DNA of 64,000 bases, taken from positions 1 through 64,000 of the forward strand of contig NZ_JAUSTI010000024.1 of the NCBI RefSeq assembly GCF_030812775.1, in the 5' to 3' direction. The stretch comes from Paenibacillus tundrae. Lineage in GTDB: Bacteria; Bacillota; Bacilli; Paenibacillales; Paenibacillaceae. The notes beneath the pieces are model-generated. The model did no database searches. It worked only from the letters and a program-made list of their open reading frames with translations, and was not told the origin of the DNA. Position numbers and translations under genes: made by a program. Positions 45,657 to 54,007 of this stretch are shown one piece after another (the first letter of the stretch is position 1; each line of letters opens with the position of its first letter).

Positions 45657-46088
45657 ATGGATTACCGGGATATCCCTGTTGATGCATACAATTATTGCGT
45701 CTGAGATTCATATGGATTCTGACAATTTCATACGATGGCGTCTGTCTTTGGATTGATTCTGGAGCAGAAACCGATGATGTACCGGCTACGGGTGTCGCTT
45801 TCCTTTGTTTACGAAGAAAAGTGTTCTTGTTCACACAAGAATGCTTTTCTTTTTGTTTTTTTAGTTGAATTAGCCATTCATAACACAAATGCTCCGAAAA
45901 CAGAAAACCTTTCGATCGTCGTTATCCCCCGATTCCTATGAATACTCTTGCTGGAGGCGGAATCTGGTGATAAATACGAACGCTTTGCTTCTTCAGGTCC
46001 TTTCTGATTTCTTCGTTAAATGTGTTATCAAACTAATTCAACTTCATAAATTGCGTTATAAATCACACATATCAGGGGGATTAAGATC
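45657..46088. other. Intergenic region before purine ABC module
   Basis: About 430 nt. It contains the terminator at 45814-45855 and, beyond it, about 230 nt leading to the binding protein gene. I looked for a purine riboswitch and for paired PurR boxes and could not support either; a single AATACGAACGC resembles half of one. Confidence 0.5.
45814..45860 (+). terminator. Terminator after MpsC-family gene
   Basis: AAGAAAAG-tg-TTCTTGT pairs with ACAAGAA-tg-CTTTTCTT, followed by a long T-rich tract. Confidence 0.8.
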
Positions 46089-47162
46089 ATGATGAAAAAA
46101 TGGATTAGTGGTTTGGCGACAGTAGCGATGACTTCGGTATTACTTGCAGGTTGTGGCAGCAGCACGGATGATGCAGCAGGTGGATCAGGTACGGGGGGAA
46201 CAGCACCAACGAAACTCGTTATCTCCACATGGGGTTTCTCGGAAGACTTCTTCAACCAAGAAGTATTTGGCCCATTTGAAAAAGAGCATAATGTGGATAT
46301 CGTGCTCGAAGTCGGCAATAACGCAGAACGCTTGAACAAAATCCGTCAGGGTACATCCAGCGTAGATGTGATCTATCTGTCTGACTACTATGCACAGCAA
46401 GGAATTGACGAAGGCCTGTTTGAGAAAATTGACCGCTCCAAAATTCCGAACATCAATGATATTTATGAAATTGCCCAAGCTCCACTTGGTGAAGATTACG
46501 GCCCTGCGTACACCGTTGGACAATTGGGGATTGCGTATAACCCAGACATGGTTGCCAGAGAAGTTACTTCTTGGAGCGATCTGTGGGATCCCGCTTTTGA
46601 AAATAACCTGACGATTCCGAACATTACAGCAACCGCTGGCCCAATGGTATTGGATGCAGCCTCCCGTGTTGCAGGCAATGATACGTTTAATGAAGATGCT
46701 GCATTTACGAAGCTGAAAGAGCTTAGCGGGAATGTCGTGAAATTCTACACGCAAACTTCGGAGTATGTGAACATGTTCTCCCAAGAAGAGATTGCAGGCG
46801 GACCGATCATGGAGATGTACTTCAAAGATTTGAAAGCAGCTGTGCCTAATGCAAAGTTCGTAACGCCTAGCGAGGGTGCTTATGCCGTTATGAATACAAT
46901 CAACGTAGTTAAAGGCAGCAAAAACAAAGAACTTGCAGAAGAATTCATCAACTGGCAGCTCAGTCAGGACGTTCAAGCGAAATCAGCTAAAGCTAAAGTG
47001 GATTCTCCAGTAAACACAAAAGTAGAACTGAATGCTGAAGAAGCAGAAGGTGTGACTTACGGAGCCGATGTAGTTGAGAAGCTGAACAAGCTGGATATGG
47101 AGTTTGTTAACCAACAAGCTAAAGGCTGGACAGATCGTTGGAACCGTGAGATTGCTCAATAA
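46089..47162 (+). CDS. PotD-like ABC substrate-binding lipoprotein of purine module
   Basis: Exported binding protein of about 357 residues. The lipobox VLLAGC ends at residue 20, followed by a Gly/Ser/Thr linker, so it is lipid-anchored. The mature part follows the polyamine-binding protein fold: STWGFSEDFFNQEVFGPFEKEHN, VGQLGIAYNPDMV, SWSDLWDPAF and the EEFINWQLSQDVQ end. Related proteins bind polyamines, but the linked nucleoside hydrolase and adenine deaminase suggest a purine or nucleoside ligand. A CAGGGGG site precedes tandem ATGs at 46089 and 46092. Confidence 0.9.
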   Translation: MMKKWISGLATVAMTSVLLAGCGSSTDDAAGGSGTGGTAPTKLVISTWGFSEDFFNQEVFGPFEKEHNVDIVLEVGNNAERLNKIRQGTSSVDVIYLSDYYAQQGIDEGLFEKIDRSKIPNINDIYEIAQAPLGEDYGPAYTVGQLGIAYNPDMVAREVTSWSDLWDPAFENNLTIPNITATAGPMVLDAASRVAGNDTFNEDAAFTKLKELSGNVVKFYTQTSEYVNMFSQEEIAGGPIMEMYFKDLKAAVPNAKFVTPSEGAYAVMNTINVVKGSKNKELAEEFINWQLSQDVQAKSAKAKVDSPVNTKVELNAEEAEGVTYGADVVEKLNKLDMEFVNQQAKGWTDRWNREIAQ

Positions 47163-47223
47163 TTGTAATAAATAAGCTAAACGTACAAGCAACTATATAC
47201 CACAGCAAAGGAGTGGAGTGTAG

Positions 47224-48162
47224 ATGAGTAAAGCTTCTAATCCCATCATCTTGGATGTAGATACAGGCATTGATGATGCGCTGGCGATTCTACTGGCTGT
47301 CAAAAGTCGGAAGCTAGACATTCTCGGTATTACGACCGTTTGCGGTAATGTATCGCTAGAGCAGGCAACGGAGAATACGTGCAAAATATTAGAGCTGGCA
47401 GGTGCGCCTGCCATTCCGGTGATTGCTGGAGCTGCGGGTCCGCTGACCCGGAAGTCTCATTATGAACATCGCGTGCATGGTCAAGACGGATTGGGCGGTG
47501 CGCTGCCTGATCCGGCCGTGTCCAAGCAGGCAGACCCAGGATTCGGCCCAGACTTTATCGTGGAGCAGGCTAAATTACATCCTGGTGAACTCACTCTGAT
47601 TATGACGGCACCACTTACGAATTTGGCACTAGCGCTTATTAAATGTCCGGAGCTACCTTCTTTATTGAAGGAAGTCATCTTCATGGGTGGCGTTGTGCGG
47701 GGTCACGGCAACGTGACACCAGTAGCAGAGTACAATACGTACGCCGATCCTGAGGCTGCACGCATCGTCGTGCAGGCAGGAATCGAGAAGCTCACACAAG
47801 TCGGATTGGATGTTACACGCCAGACGTTGCTGAATGAAGAAGCTATTGCACGGTTAACTGATCCCGTGCTGCGCGATTATGTAGCACAGAGTACAGCGAT
47901 TTATATTAAACGGTACGAAGAAATGAATGGTGTACGAGCATGTGCGCTGCATGATCCACTGGCTGTTGGCGTAGCACTCGCTCCGGAACTGGTTGGACGC
48001 AAGTCGTATTACGTGGATGTCGAAACCGCAAGCCGTTTGTGCGACGGTCAGATGGTGTGTGATTTCCAAAACCGTTTGGGTGAGCAGCCCAATACCCTCG
48101 TCTGCGAAACGGTAGATGCGGAAAGTTTCCTAGAACTGTTTATCAACGCATTAAATTCGTAA
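47224..48162 (+). CDS. Ribonucleoside hydrolase
   Basis: Hydrolyses the N-glycosidic bond of nucleosides to ribose and base. 312 residues with the canonical calcium site DVDTGIDDALAILLA (residues 11-25), TAPLTNLALAL near 122, VIFMGGVVRGHGNVTPVAEYN near 147 and the C-terminal HDPLAVG carrying the catalytic His-Asp pair. AAAGGAGTGG precedes the ATG. It sits between the binding protein and the permeases of an ABC importer, which suggests that imported nucleosides are its substrate. Its stop codon lies within the 10-bp direct repeat that flanks the element at 48167. Confidence 0.92.
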   Translation: MSKASNPIILDVDTGIDDALAILLAVKSRKLDILGITTVCGNVSLEQATENTCKILELAGAPAIPVIAGAAGPLTRKSHYEHRVHGQDGLGGALPDPAVSKQADPGFGPDFIVEQAKLHPGELTLIMTAPLTNLALALIKCPELPSLLKEVIFMGGVVRGHGNVTPVAEYNTYADPEAARIVVQAGIEKLTQVGLDVTRQTLLNEEAIARLTDPVLRDYVAQSTAIYIKRYEEMNGVRACALHDPLAVGVALAPELVGRKSYYVDVETASRLCDGQMVCDFQNRLGEQPNTLVCETVDAESFLELFINALNS

Positions 48163-48387
48163 ATATAGAGGTTGTTCAAAAAATCCGCTTTTGATTACGA
48201 AGGATGCCTGTCGGCATCTCGGCGCCCGATATGGGATTCAGCCGAAATAGGTAGATGCTTACGAAGGTTGTTTCCTTTGGAAACAATGTAGTTGCTCACG
48301 TAGGTTTGCCTACGCTCCGCTACTTCATTTCTATCTTCATCCCATCTTCTCGGTACTGAAAACCGGATTTTTTGAACTCGTAAATAT
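48157..48387 (+). mobile_element. MITE-like hairpin element with 10-bp direct repeats
   Basis: GTTCAAAAAATCCG (48174-48187) and CGGATTTTTTGAAC (48364-48377) are perfect 14-nt inverted ends. TCGTAAATAT flanks the unit on both sides (48157-48166 and 48378-48387), as a target duplication would. The interior folds back on itself and has further hairpins: GATGCC/GGCATC, GTTGTTTCC/GGAAACAAT and CGTAGG/CCTACG. There is no transposase, so if mobile it depends on another element. The left end has seven extra nt (AGAGGTT) not mirrored at the right. Confidence 0.72.
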
Positions 48388-48706
48388 TTTTATCCAATGA
48401 GGAAAGTTAAGTTCAATATTAAAATAAGTTCTTAACTTGATTCCCGCCTTGTGGAGGAGACGAAATCGATTCTGAAGAAGCGAAGCCCTCGCCTAAAAGC
48501 TTTCTGTCAGAAAGCTACTTCGGAAGCATACGCTATCCCCGGATTATACCCTTTAACAAAACATCAAAATAAATCTGGGGATAACAGCGATCGGAAGAAC
48601 GATTCGTATCCGGAACGACTGGTGCGACAAACGTAGAACGTTATTTACGAAATGTACACCAATGAAACGTGGGAATATAACCATTTTAAAAGTCAGGAGT
48701 AGAACG
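48163..48706. other. Repeat-rich gap inside the purine ABC module
   Basis: About 540 nt without a credible gene, between nucleoside hydrolase and permease. It contains two unrelated repeats in tandem: the 211-bp inverted-repeat element (48167-48377) and leader element copy B (48423-48625). The 61-codon frame from 48451 follows element B and is not conserved in copy A, so I do not call it. Confidence 0.65.
48423..48625 (+). repeat. Structured leader element, copy B (ABC permease)
   Basis: Counterpart of 38921-39131. The hairpin AGCTTTCT-gtc-AGAAAGCT (48498-48516) is kept with a changed loop base. TATCCCCGGATT (48534-48545) pairs over 12 positions with AATCTGGGGATA (48572-48583). The block GGGGATAACAGCGATCGGAA is identical in both copies. 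It ends about 80 nt before the permease ATG. The two copies differ by insertions that break any reading frame, so an RNA or repeat role is more likely than a peptide. Confidence 0.7.
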
Positions 48707-49528
48707 ATGAAAAAATCAGTAATCTACTGGCTATTGCTGCCGGGATTCATATTTTTGGCGGCATTCATGATCATTCCGATTGTCCTGACGATCGGGTCGA
48801 CCTTTTTTCAGGAAAACTCCTTCACGTTTGAAGGATACATGCATTTTTTCAGAGACCCTTACTTTTTGAAAATATTGCTTACCACCCTGCAGGTCAGTGT
48901 GGTCACCACGATTGTCTGCGTGGTGCTCGGATTTCCGACAGCTTATTATATTTCACGGAAAGCGCCGCGCCGCAAAGGCATTTTGCTGGCACTAGCGATA
49001 TTCCCACTCTTGACGAGCCCGGTTGTGCGCTCGTTCAGCTGGATGATTATCCTTGGACGTAAAGGGCTGATCAACAACGCACTCGTTGGTCTGGGGATCG
49101 TGGACAAGCCGCTGGATATTTTGTACACGCCGGCAGCGATGATGATTGGTCTGACACATCTGTTCTTGCCGCTCATGATTATTTCCTTGGTCGGCGTACT
49201 GGAGAACATTGATGGTGACCTACTCAAAGCAGCTCAAAGCTTAGGTGCATCCCGCTTCACTGCGTTCCGCCGAGTTGTCTTCCCACTGGCTGTGCCAGGG
49301 CTTGTCATCGGAGCCGTGCTTGTATTTGTCGGCAGTCTGACGGCATATACAACGCCTGCCCTCCTTGGAGGCAAACAGCGGGTAATTGCCACGTTCCTGT
49401 ATCAAAACGCCATGACTCTCAACGACTGGTATCTGGCCTCAGTTGTTGCCGCGATTATGATTGTGATTACATTTGTCGTGGTCGGTGTCATGAACAAAAT
49501 GGCCAAAACTTTAAATCCGAAGGGGTAG
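48707..49528 (+). CDS. PotB-like ABC transporter permease
   Basis: First membrane subunit, about 273 residues and six helices. The N-terminus WLLLPGFIFLAAFMIIP and the EAA-type loop DLLKAAQSLGASRFTAFRRVVFP near residues 167-189 place it with polyamine-type permeases. CAGGAGTAGAACG supports the ATG at 48707; extension to 48662 is unsupported. It overlaps functionally with the second permease four nt downstream. It is separated from its binding protein by the hydrolase gene and by two repeats, so it may have its own promoter. Confidence 0.92.
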   Translation: MKKSVIYWLLLPGFIFLAAFMIIPIVLTIGSTFFQENSFTFEGYMHFFRDPYFLKILLTTLQVSVVTTIVCVVLGFPTAYYISRKAPRRKGILLALAIFPLLTSPVVRSFSWMIILGRKGLINNALVGLGIVDKPLDILYTPAAMMIGLTHLFLPLMIISLVGVLENIDGDLLKAAQSLGASRFTAFRRVVFPLAVPGLVIGAVLVFVGSLTAYTTPALLGGKQRVIATFLYQNAMTLNDWYLASVVAAIMIVITFVVVGVMNKMAKTLNPKG

Positions 49529-49532
49529 ACAT

Positions 49533-50324
49533 ATGCGGGAGAAACATATCGGGCTGGGCCTGTTCAGTCTGCTGGTCTTTATCTTTCTGCTGGGCCCGCT
49601 TCTGATCATATCGGTCACTTCGTTTGAACCGGGAACGGTACTCAAATTCCCACCGGAGGGATTCTCCTTCCGCTGGTACGAAAATATTTTTAACACAGGC
49701 GGTTTCCTCCGCACATTCCAGACGTCCATCATGATCTCTCTTCTAGGGAACTTGCTGGCACTGGTGCTAGGGATTCCTGCTGCGTATGCACTCAGTCGTT
49801 ACGACTTCAAAGGCAAGTCGGTATTAAATGCGGTCTTCCTATCGCCGGTATTGATTCCGGGCATCGTGCTTGGTTTTACGTTAATGAAATATCTCATCGT
49901 AATCTATCATCTTCCCATGTACCTGGGATTGCTGATTGGACACACGATTATTATGCTTCCGTTTATCATTCGTGTTATTGCTTCAAGTCTGTCGAGCTTT
50001 GATTTTGCAGTGGAGGAAGCGGCACTGAGTCTGGGTGCGGGACGTCTAAGAACGTTCTTTCAGGTGGTGCTGCCTAACATTCGCTCCGGTATTCTCGCGG
50101 CGGTGCTGATTGCCTTCCTGGAGTCGTTCAACAACGTGGATATTTCCGTGTTCATGACTGGACCGGGTGTGAGTACATTGCCGATTCAGATGCTGACGTA
50201 CGTGGAGAATTATTTTGACCCAACGATTGCAGCCATTTCCGTGCTGCTGATGGTACTGACAGGACTCTTAATTTTCGTGATCGAACGGATCATGGGCGGA
50301 TTTTCATACTTTACTAAACGTTAA
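49533..50324 (+). CDS. PotC-like ABC transporter permease
   Basis: Second membrane subunit, 263 residues with six helices. AVEEAALSLGAGRLRTFFQVVLP near residues 160-182 is the ATPase-docking loop; the short N-terminus and the FSYFTKR end are usual for PotC. It starts four nt after the previous stop with GAAGGGG as ribosome site and is followed by the ATPase gene after 18 nt, so the three are one transcript. Confidence 0.92.
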   Translation: MREKHIGLGLFSLLVFIFLLGPLLIISVTSFEPGTVLKFPPEGFSFRWYENIFNTGGFLRTFQTSIMISLLGNLLALVLGIPAAYALSRYDFKGKSVLNAVFLSPVLIPGIVLGFTLMKYLIVIYHLPMYLGLLIGHTIIMLPFIIRVIASSLSSFDFAVEEAALSLGAGRLRTFFQVVLPNIRSGILAAVLIAFLESFNNVDISVFMTGPGVSTLPIQMLTYVENYFDPTIAAISVLLMVLTGLLIFVIERIMGGFSYFTKR

Positions 50325-50342
50325 TAGGAGGCGCAGAACGCT

Positions 50343-51401
50343 ATGGCATTGCTGACACTAGACCACGTATCCGTGGCATACGATAAGCAGACAATCCTGA
50401 AGGATTTTCAGTTGGAGCTGGAAAAAGGTAAGCTGCTCTCCCTGCTCGGACCGAGCGGTTGCGGCAAAACAACTACGCTGCGCCTCATCGCCGGATTCCT
50501 GGAAGCATCACAGGGGAAGTTTATGTTCGGCGGCAAGGATTATACGAAGGTTCCGGTGAACAAGCGGAACTTCGGATTTGTATTTCAGAGTTATGCGCTG
50601 TTCCCGCATCTGTCTGTCTATGACAATGTGGCCTTCGGCCTGCGGATGCGCAAGGTGAAGGACAAGGATATCTCCTCACGTGTGATGCGCATCCTTGAAG
50701 TGGTTAACTTGATTGGATTCGAGAAACGCTTCCCGACAGAACTGTCCGGTGGACAGCGTCAACGTGTGGCGATTGCCCGCGCACTGGTGATTGAACCGGA
50801 TCTGCTTCTATTTGATGAACCCCTTAGTAATCTGGATGCTAACCTGCGGCTCAACATGCGGGTCGAGATTCGCCGGATTCAGCAGGAGCTTGGCATCACT
50901 ACGCTCTATGTGTCTCATGATCAGGAAGAGTGTTTCTCGATTTCCGATCAGGTAGCGATCATGAACAAAGGCGTGGTTGAGCAGCTCGACCGCCCAGAGA
51001 CGATTTTTAAATATCCGGCAACGGAGTTTGTAGCACGCTTTATCGGATTCCATAACTTTATTGAGTTTGCAGATCGCACGGATGCAGGGGATATGATTAC
51101 ACTGCATGCCGGAGGCCGTACGTTTAATGCTACTGCACATCCGGGTACGGCTCGTGCCGGTGCTCGTAAAGGCGCGATCCGCCCGGATGATCTGATCGTG
51201 AGTGGAGAAACATCCGCGGATCTTGCAAATGCATTGCCAGGCATCGTGAAGGTGAGTACGTATCTCGGTCGTAGTTACCAGTATGTCATTGAGACGGAAC
51301 TTGGCGACTTCACAGCCAACCAAGAGATGGAGACGCCTTATCTTAGCGGACAGCGAGTAAGTCTTATTTTCCCACAGGATAAACTTGTGCTGGTGGAGTA
51401 G
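50343..51401 (+). CDS. PotA-like ABC transporter ATP-binding protein
   Basis: 352 residues. Walker A GPSGCGKTT near 37-45, Q-loop in GFVFQSYALFPH, signature LSGGQRQRVAIARAL near 135, Walker B LLLFDEPLSNLD and H-loop VSHDQEE are all intact, so it is an active ATPase. The C-terminal TOBE domain has GAIRPDDLIV. AATAGGAGGCGCAGAACGCT precedes the ATG. It drives the importer whose other subunits lie upstream. The adenine deaminase gene follows after about 185 nt. Confidence 0.94.
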   Translation: MALLTLDHVSVAYDKQTILKDFQLELEKGKLLSLLGPSGCGKTTTLRLIAGFLEASQGKFMFGGKDYTKVPVNKRNFGFVFQSYALFPHLSVYDNVAFGLRMRKVKDKDISSRVMRILEVVNLIGFEKRFPTELSGGQRQRVAIARALVIEPDLLLFDEPLSNLDANLRLNMRVEIRRIQQELGITTLYVSHDQEECFSISDQVAIMNKGVVEQLDRPETIFKYPATEFVARFIGFHNFIEFADRTDAGDMITLHAGGRTFNATAHPGTARAGARKGAIRPDDLIVSGETSADLANALPGIVKVSTYLGRSYQYVIETELGDFTANQEMETPYLSGQRVSLIFPQDKLVLVE

Positions 51402-51586
51402 TCATTGAATGTAATCGACAGCAACAGGAAGTAGAGCAGCAAAGAAGGCATGTTGTGCAGTGAATCCGGTTGGGGCAAGGTGTACCGTAGGTGCGGAACT
51501 GTAGCTAGTCGTGCAGTGCAGCACGTTGCAGGTGGACTGCTCATCCGGATCACGCTGAAATGCCTGTGAAGAAGGAGATTATGCCG

Positions 51587-53386
51587 ATGCGTGCAGATCA
51601 ACTAATTGTGAATGTAAATGTGTATAACAGTTATTATAAAAGATTCGAACAAAATAACGTCGCTGTATTGGACGGTCGATTCCTATATATCGGTTCAGGT
51701 GGATCGGAGCTCATTAACGCGGATGAAGTCATCGATGCACGAGGGCGTTATATGATTCCAGGATTGATTGATATTCATCTGCACATTGAGAGTACGATGG
51801 TAACGCCAGCTACATTTTCACACGGACTGATCCGCTCTGGGGTGACTTCCATTGTGCCTGAACCACATGAGATGGCTAATGTGTTCGGTCTGGAGGGTGT
51901 ACAGGAGATGATGGCGGCAAGTCGGGAGACGCTGGTGGACATGTTCTATGCGATTCCAAGCTCTGTGCCGGCGACTCCAATGGAAACAACAGGTGGTTCC
52001 ATCGAGATCGAAGATATGGATACATTATTGGCAACGGGAGAGATCATCTGTCTGGGTGAGATTATGAACTATGTGGATGTCATTCGCGACCCGGACTGCA
52101 AAACCAATCAGATTCTTCGCCACATTCGGAAGAACTACCCCGAGCTTGTTATTGAGGGGCATACACCGAAGCTACTAGGTCTGGATCTACACCGACTCAT
52201 TTATGCTGGGGTTGATTCGGATCATACACATCAGAGTATTGAGGGATTACAGGCTCGTATTGCTGCGGGGATGTTTATTGAAATCCAAGAGAAATCCATG
52301 ACACCAGAAGTGATGGAGTATCTGATTCAGCATGATGTGAAGGAGCATTTCTGTTTTGTAACAGATGATGTGATGCCGGACAGTCTGGTGGAGAAAGGGC
52401 ACTTGGATCATCTTGTGCGAAAAGCGATTCGGATGGGTATGCGTCCAGAAGACGCAATCTACGCAGCCACATTTACTCCTGCAGCTCGGATGAAAATGAC
52501 GGATCGTGGCATTATTGCACCAGGTAAAGTAGCAGATTACGTGTTAGTGTCCGATCTTGAAAAGGTGCATATTGACCAGGTCTACAAAAAAGGTCGTAAG
52601 GCTTACGATGATTACGAATCGTATAAGCAAGAGCGAACAAGTGGGCAGTTCCCGGCTCATTTCTACCAAAGTGTAAAATTGAATCAGCTTGGTGAAGAGG
52701 ACTTTGCGATTCGTTTATCCGATCCCAAAGTTAGTGGATCAGAAGCAGGTACGGATAGTGTTCTAGATGCTGTTCAGGCAGAAGACACACCGAAGGCGAA
52801 TGAAGACCATGATGGTGAATCTTCGTACCCATGCCGGGTGATGATGGTGAAGGACGGCTCAACCTTTGTCGAGGAACATATTGCGCAGATACAGGTAGCG
52901 GGAGATGAGCTCTTGTGGGAAGAGAGTGAATATGGACAGATTGCCACCTTTGAGCGTTATGGGGTGAACGGTAATCATGCACATGGTCTGATTGGTGGAG
53001 ATACGATTAAACGCGGTGCCATCGCGACAACGTACTCCCACGATAATCACAACCTTCTCGTCGTTGGACGTAACCGTCAAGATATGATTATCGCAGCTAA
53101 CAAGGTGATTTCGAGCCAAGGGGGATTCTGCGTCGTTGAGGATGGCAAAGTGCTCAGTCATCTGGAGCTTCCGGTGGGTGGCATTCTGACCGAGGAACCG
53201 CTGGCTGTTGTATCCCATCAAGTGAAGGAATTACGGGCTGCAATGTTATCGCTCGGTTATGTGCATTATAATCCGATTATGTCAATTAGCACCCATTCCC
53301 TTGCCGTGAGCCCAGCGCTCAAAATTACGGATCACGGGCTGATTGATGTGAACGCAGGTAAGGTTGTACCACTGATCGTGCAATAG
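51587..53386 (+). CDS. ade: Adenine deaminase
   Basis: Converts adenine to hypoxanthine and ammonia. About 599 residues of the amidohydrolase type: PGLIDIHLHIESTMVTPATF (metal-binding His pair near 63-65), VPEPHEMANVFG, GHTPKLLGLDLHRLIYAGVDSDHT (in two parts) and the C-terminal SHDNHNLLVVGRN, all characteristic of bacterial Ade. A linker near residues 385-415 rich in Asp/Glu/Ala is longer than usual. ATGs at 51581 and 51587 share the AAGGAG site; the second has better spacing. As the last gene of the ABC module it would use adenine released by the nucleoside hydrolase. Confidence 0.93.
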   Translation: MRADQLIVNVNVYNSYYKRFEQNNVAVLDGRFLYIGSGGSELINADEVIDARGRYMIPGLIDIHLHIESTMVTPATFSHGLIRSGVTSIVPEPHEMANVFGLEGVQEMMAASRETLVDMFYAIPSSVPATPMETTGGSIEIEDMDTLLATGEIICLGEIMNYVDVIRDPDCKTNQILRHIRKNYPELVIEGHTPKLLGLDLHRLIYAGVDSDHTHQSIEGLQARIAAGMFIEIQEKSMTPEVMEYLIQHDVKEHFCFVTDDVMPDSLVEKGHLDHLVRKAIRMGMRPEDAIYAATFTPAARMKMTDRGIIAPGKVADYVLVSDLEKVHIDQVYKKGRKAYDDYESYKQERTSGQFPAHFYQSVKLNQLGEEDFAIRLSDPKVSGSEAGTDSVLDAVQAEDTPKANEDHDGESSYPCRVMMVKDGSTFVEEHIAQIQVAGDELLWEESEYGQIATFERYGVNGNHAHGLIGGDTIKRGAIATTYSHDNHNLLVVGRNRQDMIIAANKVISSQGGFCVVEDGKVLSHLELPVGGILTEEPLAVVSHQVKELRAAMLSLGYVHYNPIMSISTHSLAVSPALKITDHGLIDVNAGKVVPLIVQ

Positions 53387-53404
53387 GGATTGTTCGAAAA
53401 TCCG
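53385..53404 (+). repeat. Degenerate end of the 48167-type element
   Basis: AGGGATTGTTCGAAAATCCG at the stop codon of ade matches the left end of the element at 48167 with one gap and a few changes. No right end or interior is recognisable. Confidence 0.4.
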
Positions 53405-53487
53405 TTTCTAAATATAAAAAAACCAGTGAATCAGCATCGAATATGAAATTCATTTGAAGCTTAGTAACTGGGTTCTGAGGAATATAC

Positions 53488-53536
53488 AAAAAGGTAAGTG
53501 CATGGTAGAGAGAATACAGTGTACTTACCTTTTTTG
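53488..53536. terminator. Bidirectional terminator between ade and small membrane gene
   Basis: AGGTAAGT (53492-53499) pairs with ACTTACCT (53523-53530), with an A run before and a T run after, so it can work on both strands. Confidence 0.85.
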
Positions 53537-53561
53537 ACGTCCATGTATGATAAGATGATAT

Positions 53562-53804
53562 CTATAATTCGGATGTAGAACTCTGAGCGGTTCTCATTTT
53601 CCTGAGCTTTATGGCATAGTATACTGATCTTACGGCACTACCCATCATTGGTATGGCAATGAGTACATAGTTGAATGTTGAAGCAGAAGGAAATTGATAA
53701 AAAGCATAGACCATCACTACAGTGGCAAATAGCAGAAGACTGCAGTTTAGAATTAGATGGTACACGATGCGCTTATATTCAGTAGGGTATGAGAAAAATT
53801 TCAT
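53562..53804 (-). CDS. Small two-helix membrane protein, unknown function
   Basis: About 80 residues with two hydrophobic helices (near 12-33 and 42-60) and a basic C-terminal stretch (IKLRKMRTAQ). AAAGGAGGTATACTC supports the ATG at 53804; the frame continues to 53855 without a ribosome site. No family recognised. It is a single-gene unit sharing a terminator with ade. Confidence 0.7.
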   Translation of the reverse strand: MKFFSYPTEYKRIVYHLILNCSLLLFATVVMVYAFYQFPSASTFNYVLIAIPMMGSAVRSVYYAIKLRKMRTAQSSTSEL

Positions 53805-54007
53805 GAGTATACCTCCTTTGTAGGATTCCTGGAAGTCGTTATCTAAGGTATTCATAAAATTTAATTATAACATTCAGCAGGGCGTATTCCCACATTATTC
53901 TAATATGTTAATGAATTCGTTCGCTGTTCTGTAACCTTATTATAGAAGGAATATTCTTCCATATATTTATCTTTAATTATAGAGAGACAAGAGAAGGAGT
54001 CTTAATA

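Noticed and set aside
45963..45990. Possible PurR box (AATACGAACGC) before the purine module
   Set aside because: Only one half-site; PurR control needs two inverted boxes at fixed spacing, which I could not find.
45880..46088. Purine riboswitch before the binding protein gene
   Set aside because: The conserved loop and junction sequences of the purine aptamer are absent.
46185..46976. Long antisense frame of 263 codons
   Set aside because: Mirror of the binding protein gene; composition (many Ile, Phe, Cys, His) is that of a shadow frame, with no ribosome site.
48451..48636. 61-codon frame opening at GTG within leader copy B
   Set aside because: The homologous copy A has insertions and deletions that break this frame, while the hairpins are conserved; no protein-like features.
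50808..51323. 171-codon antisense frame
   Set aside because: Lies fully opposite the ATPase gene whose motifs are intact; no motif of its own.
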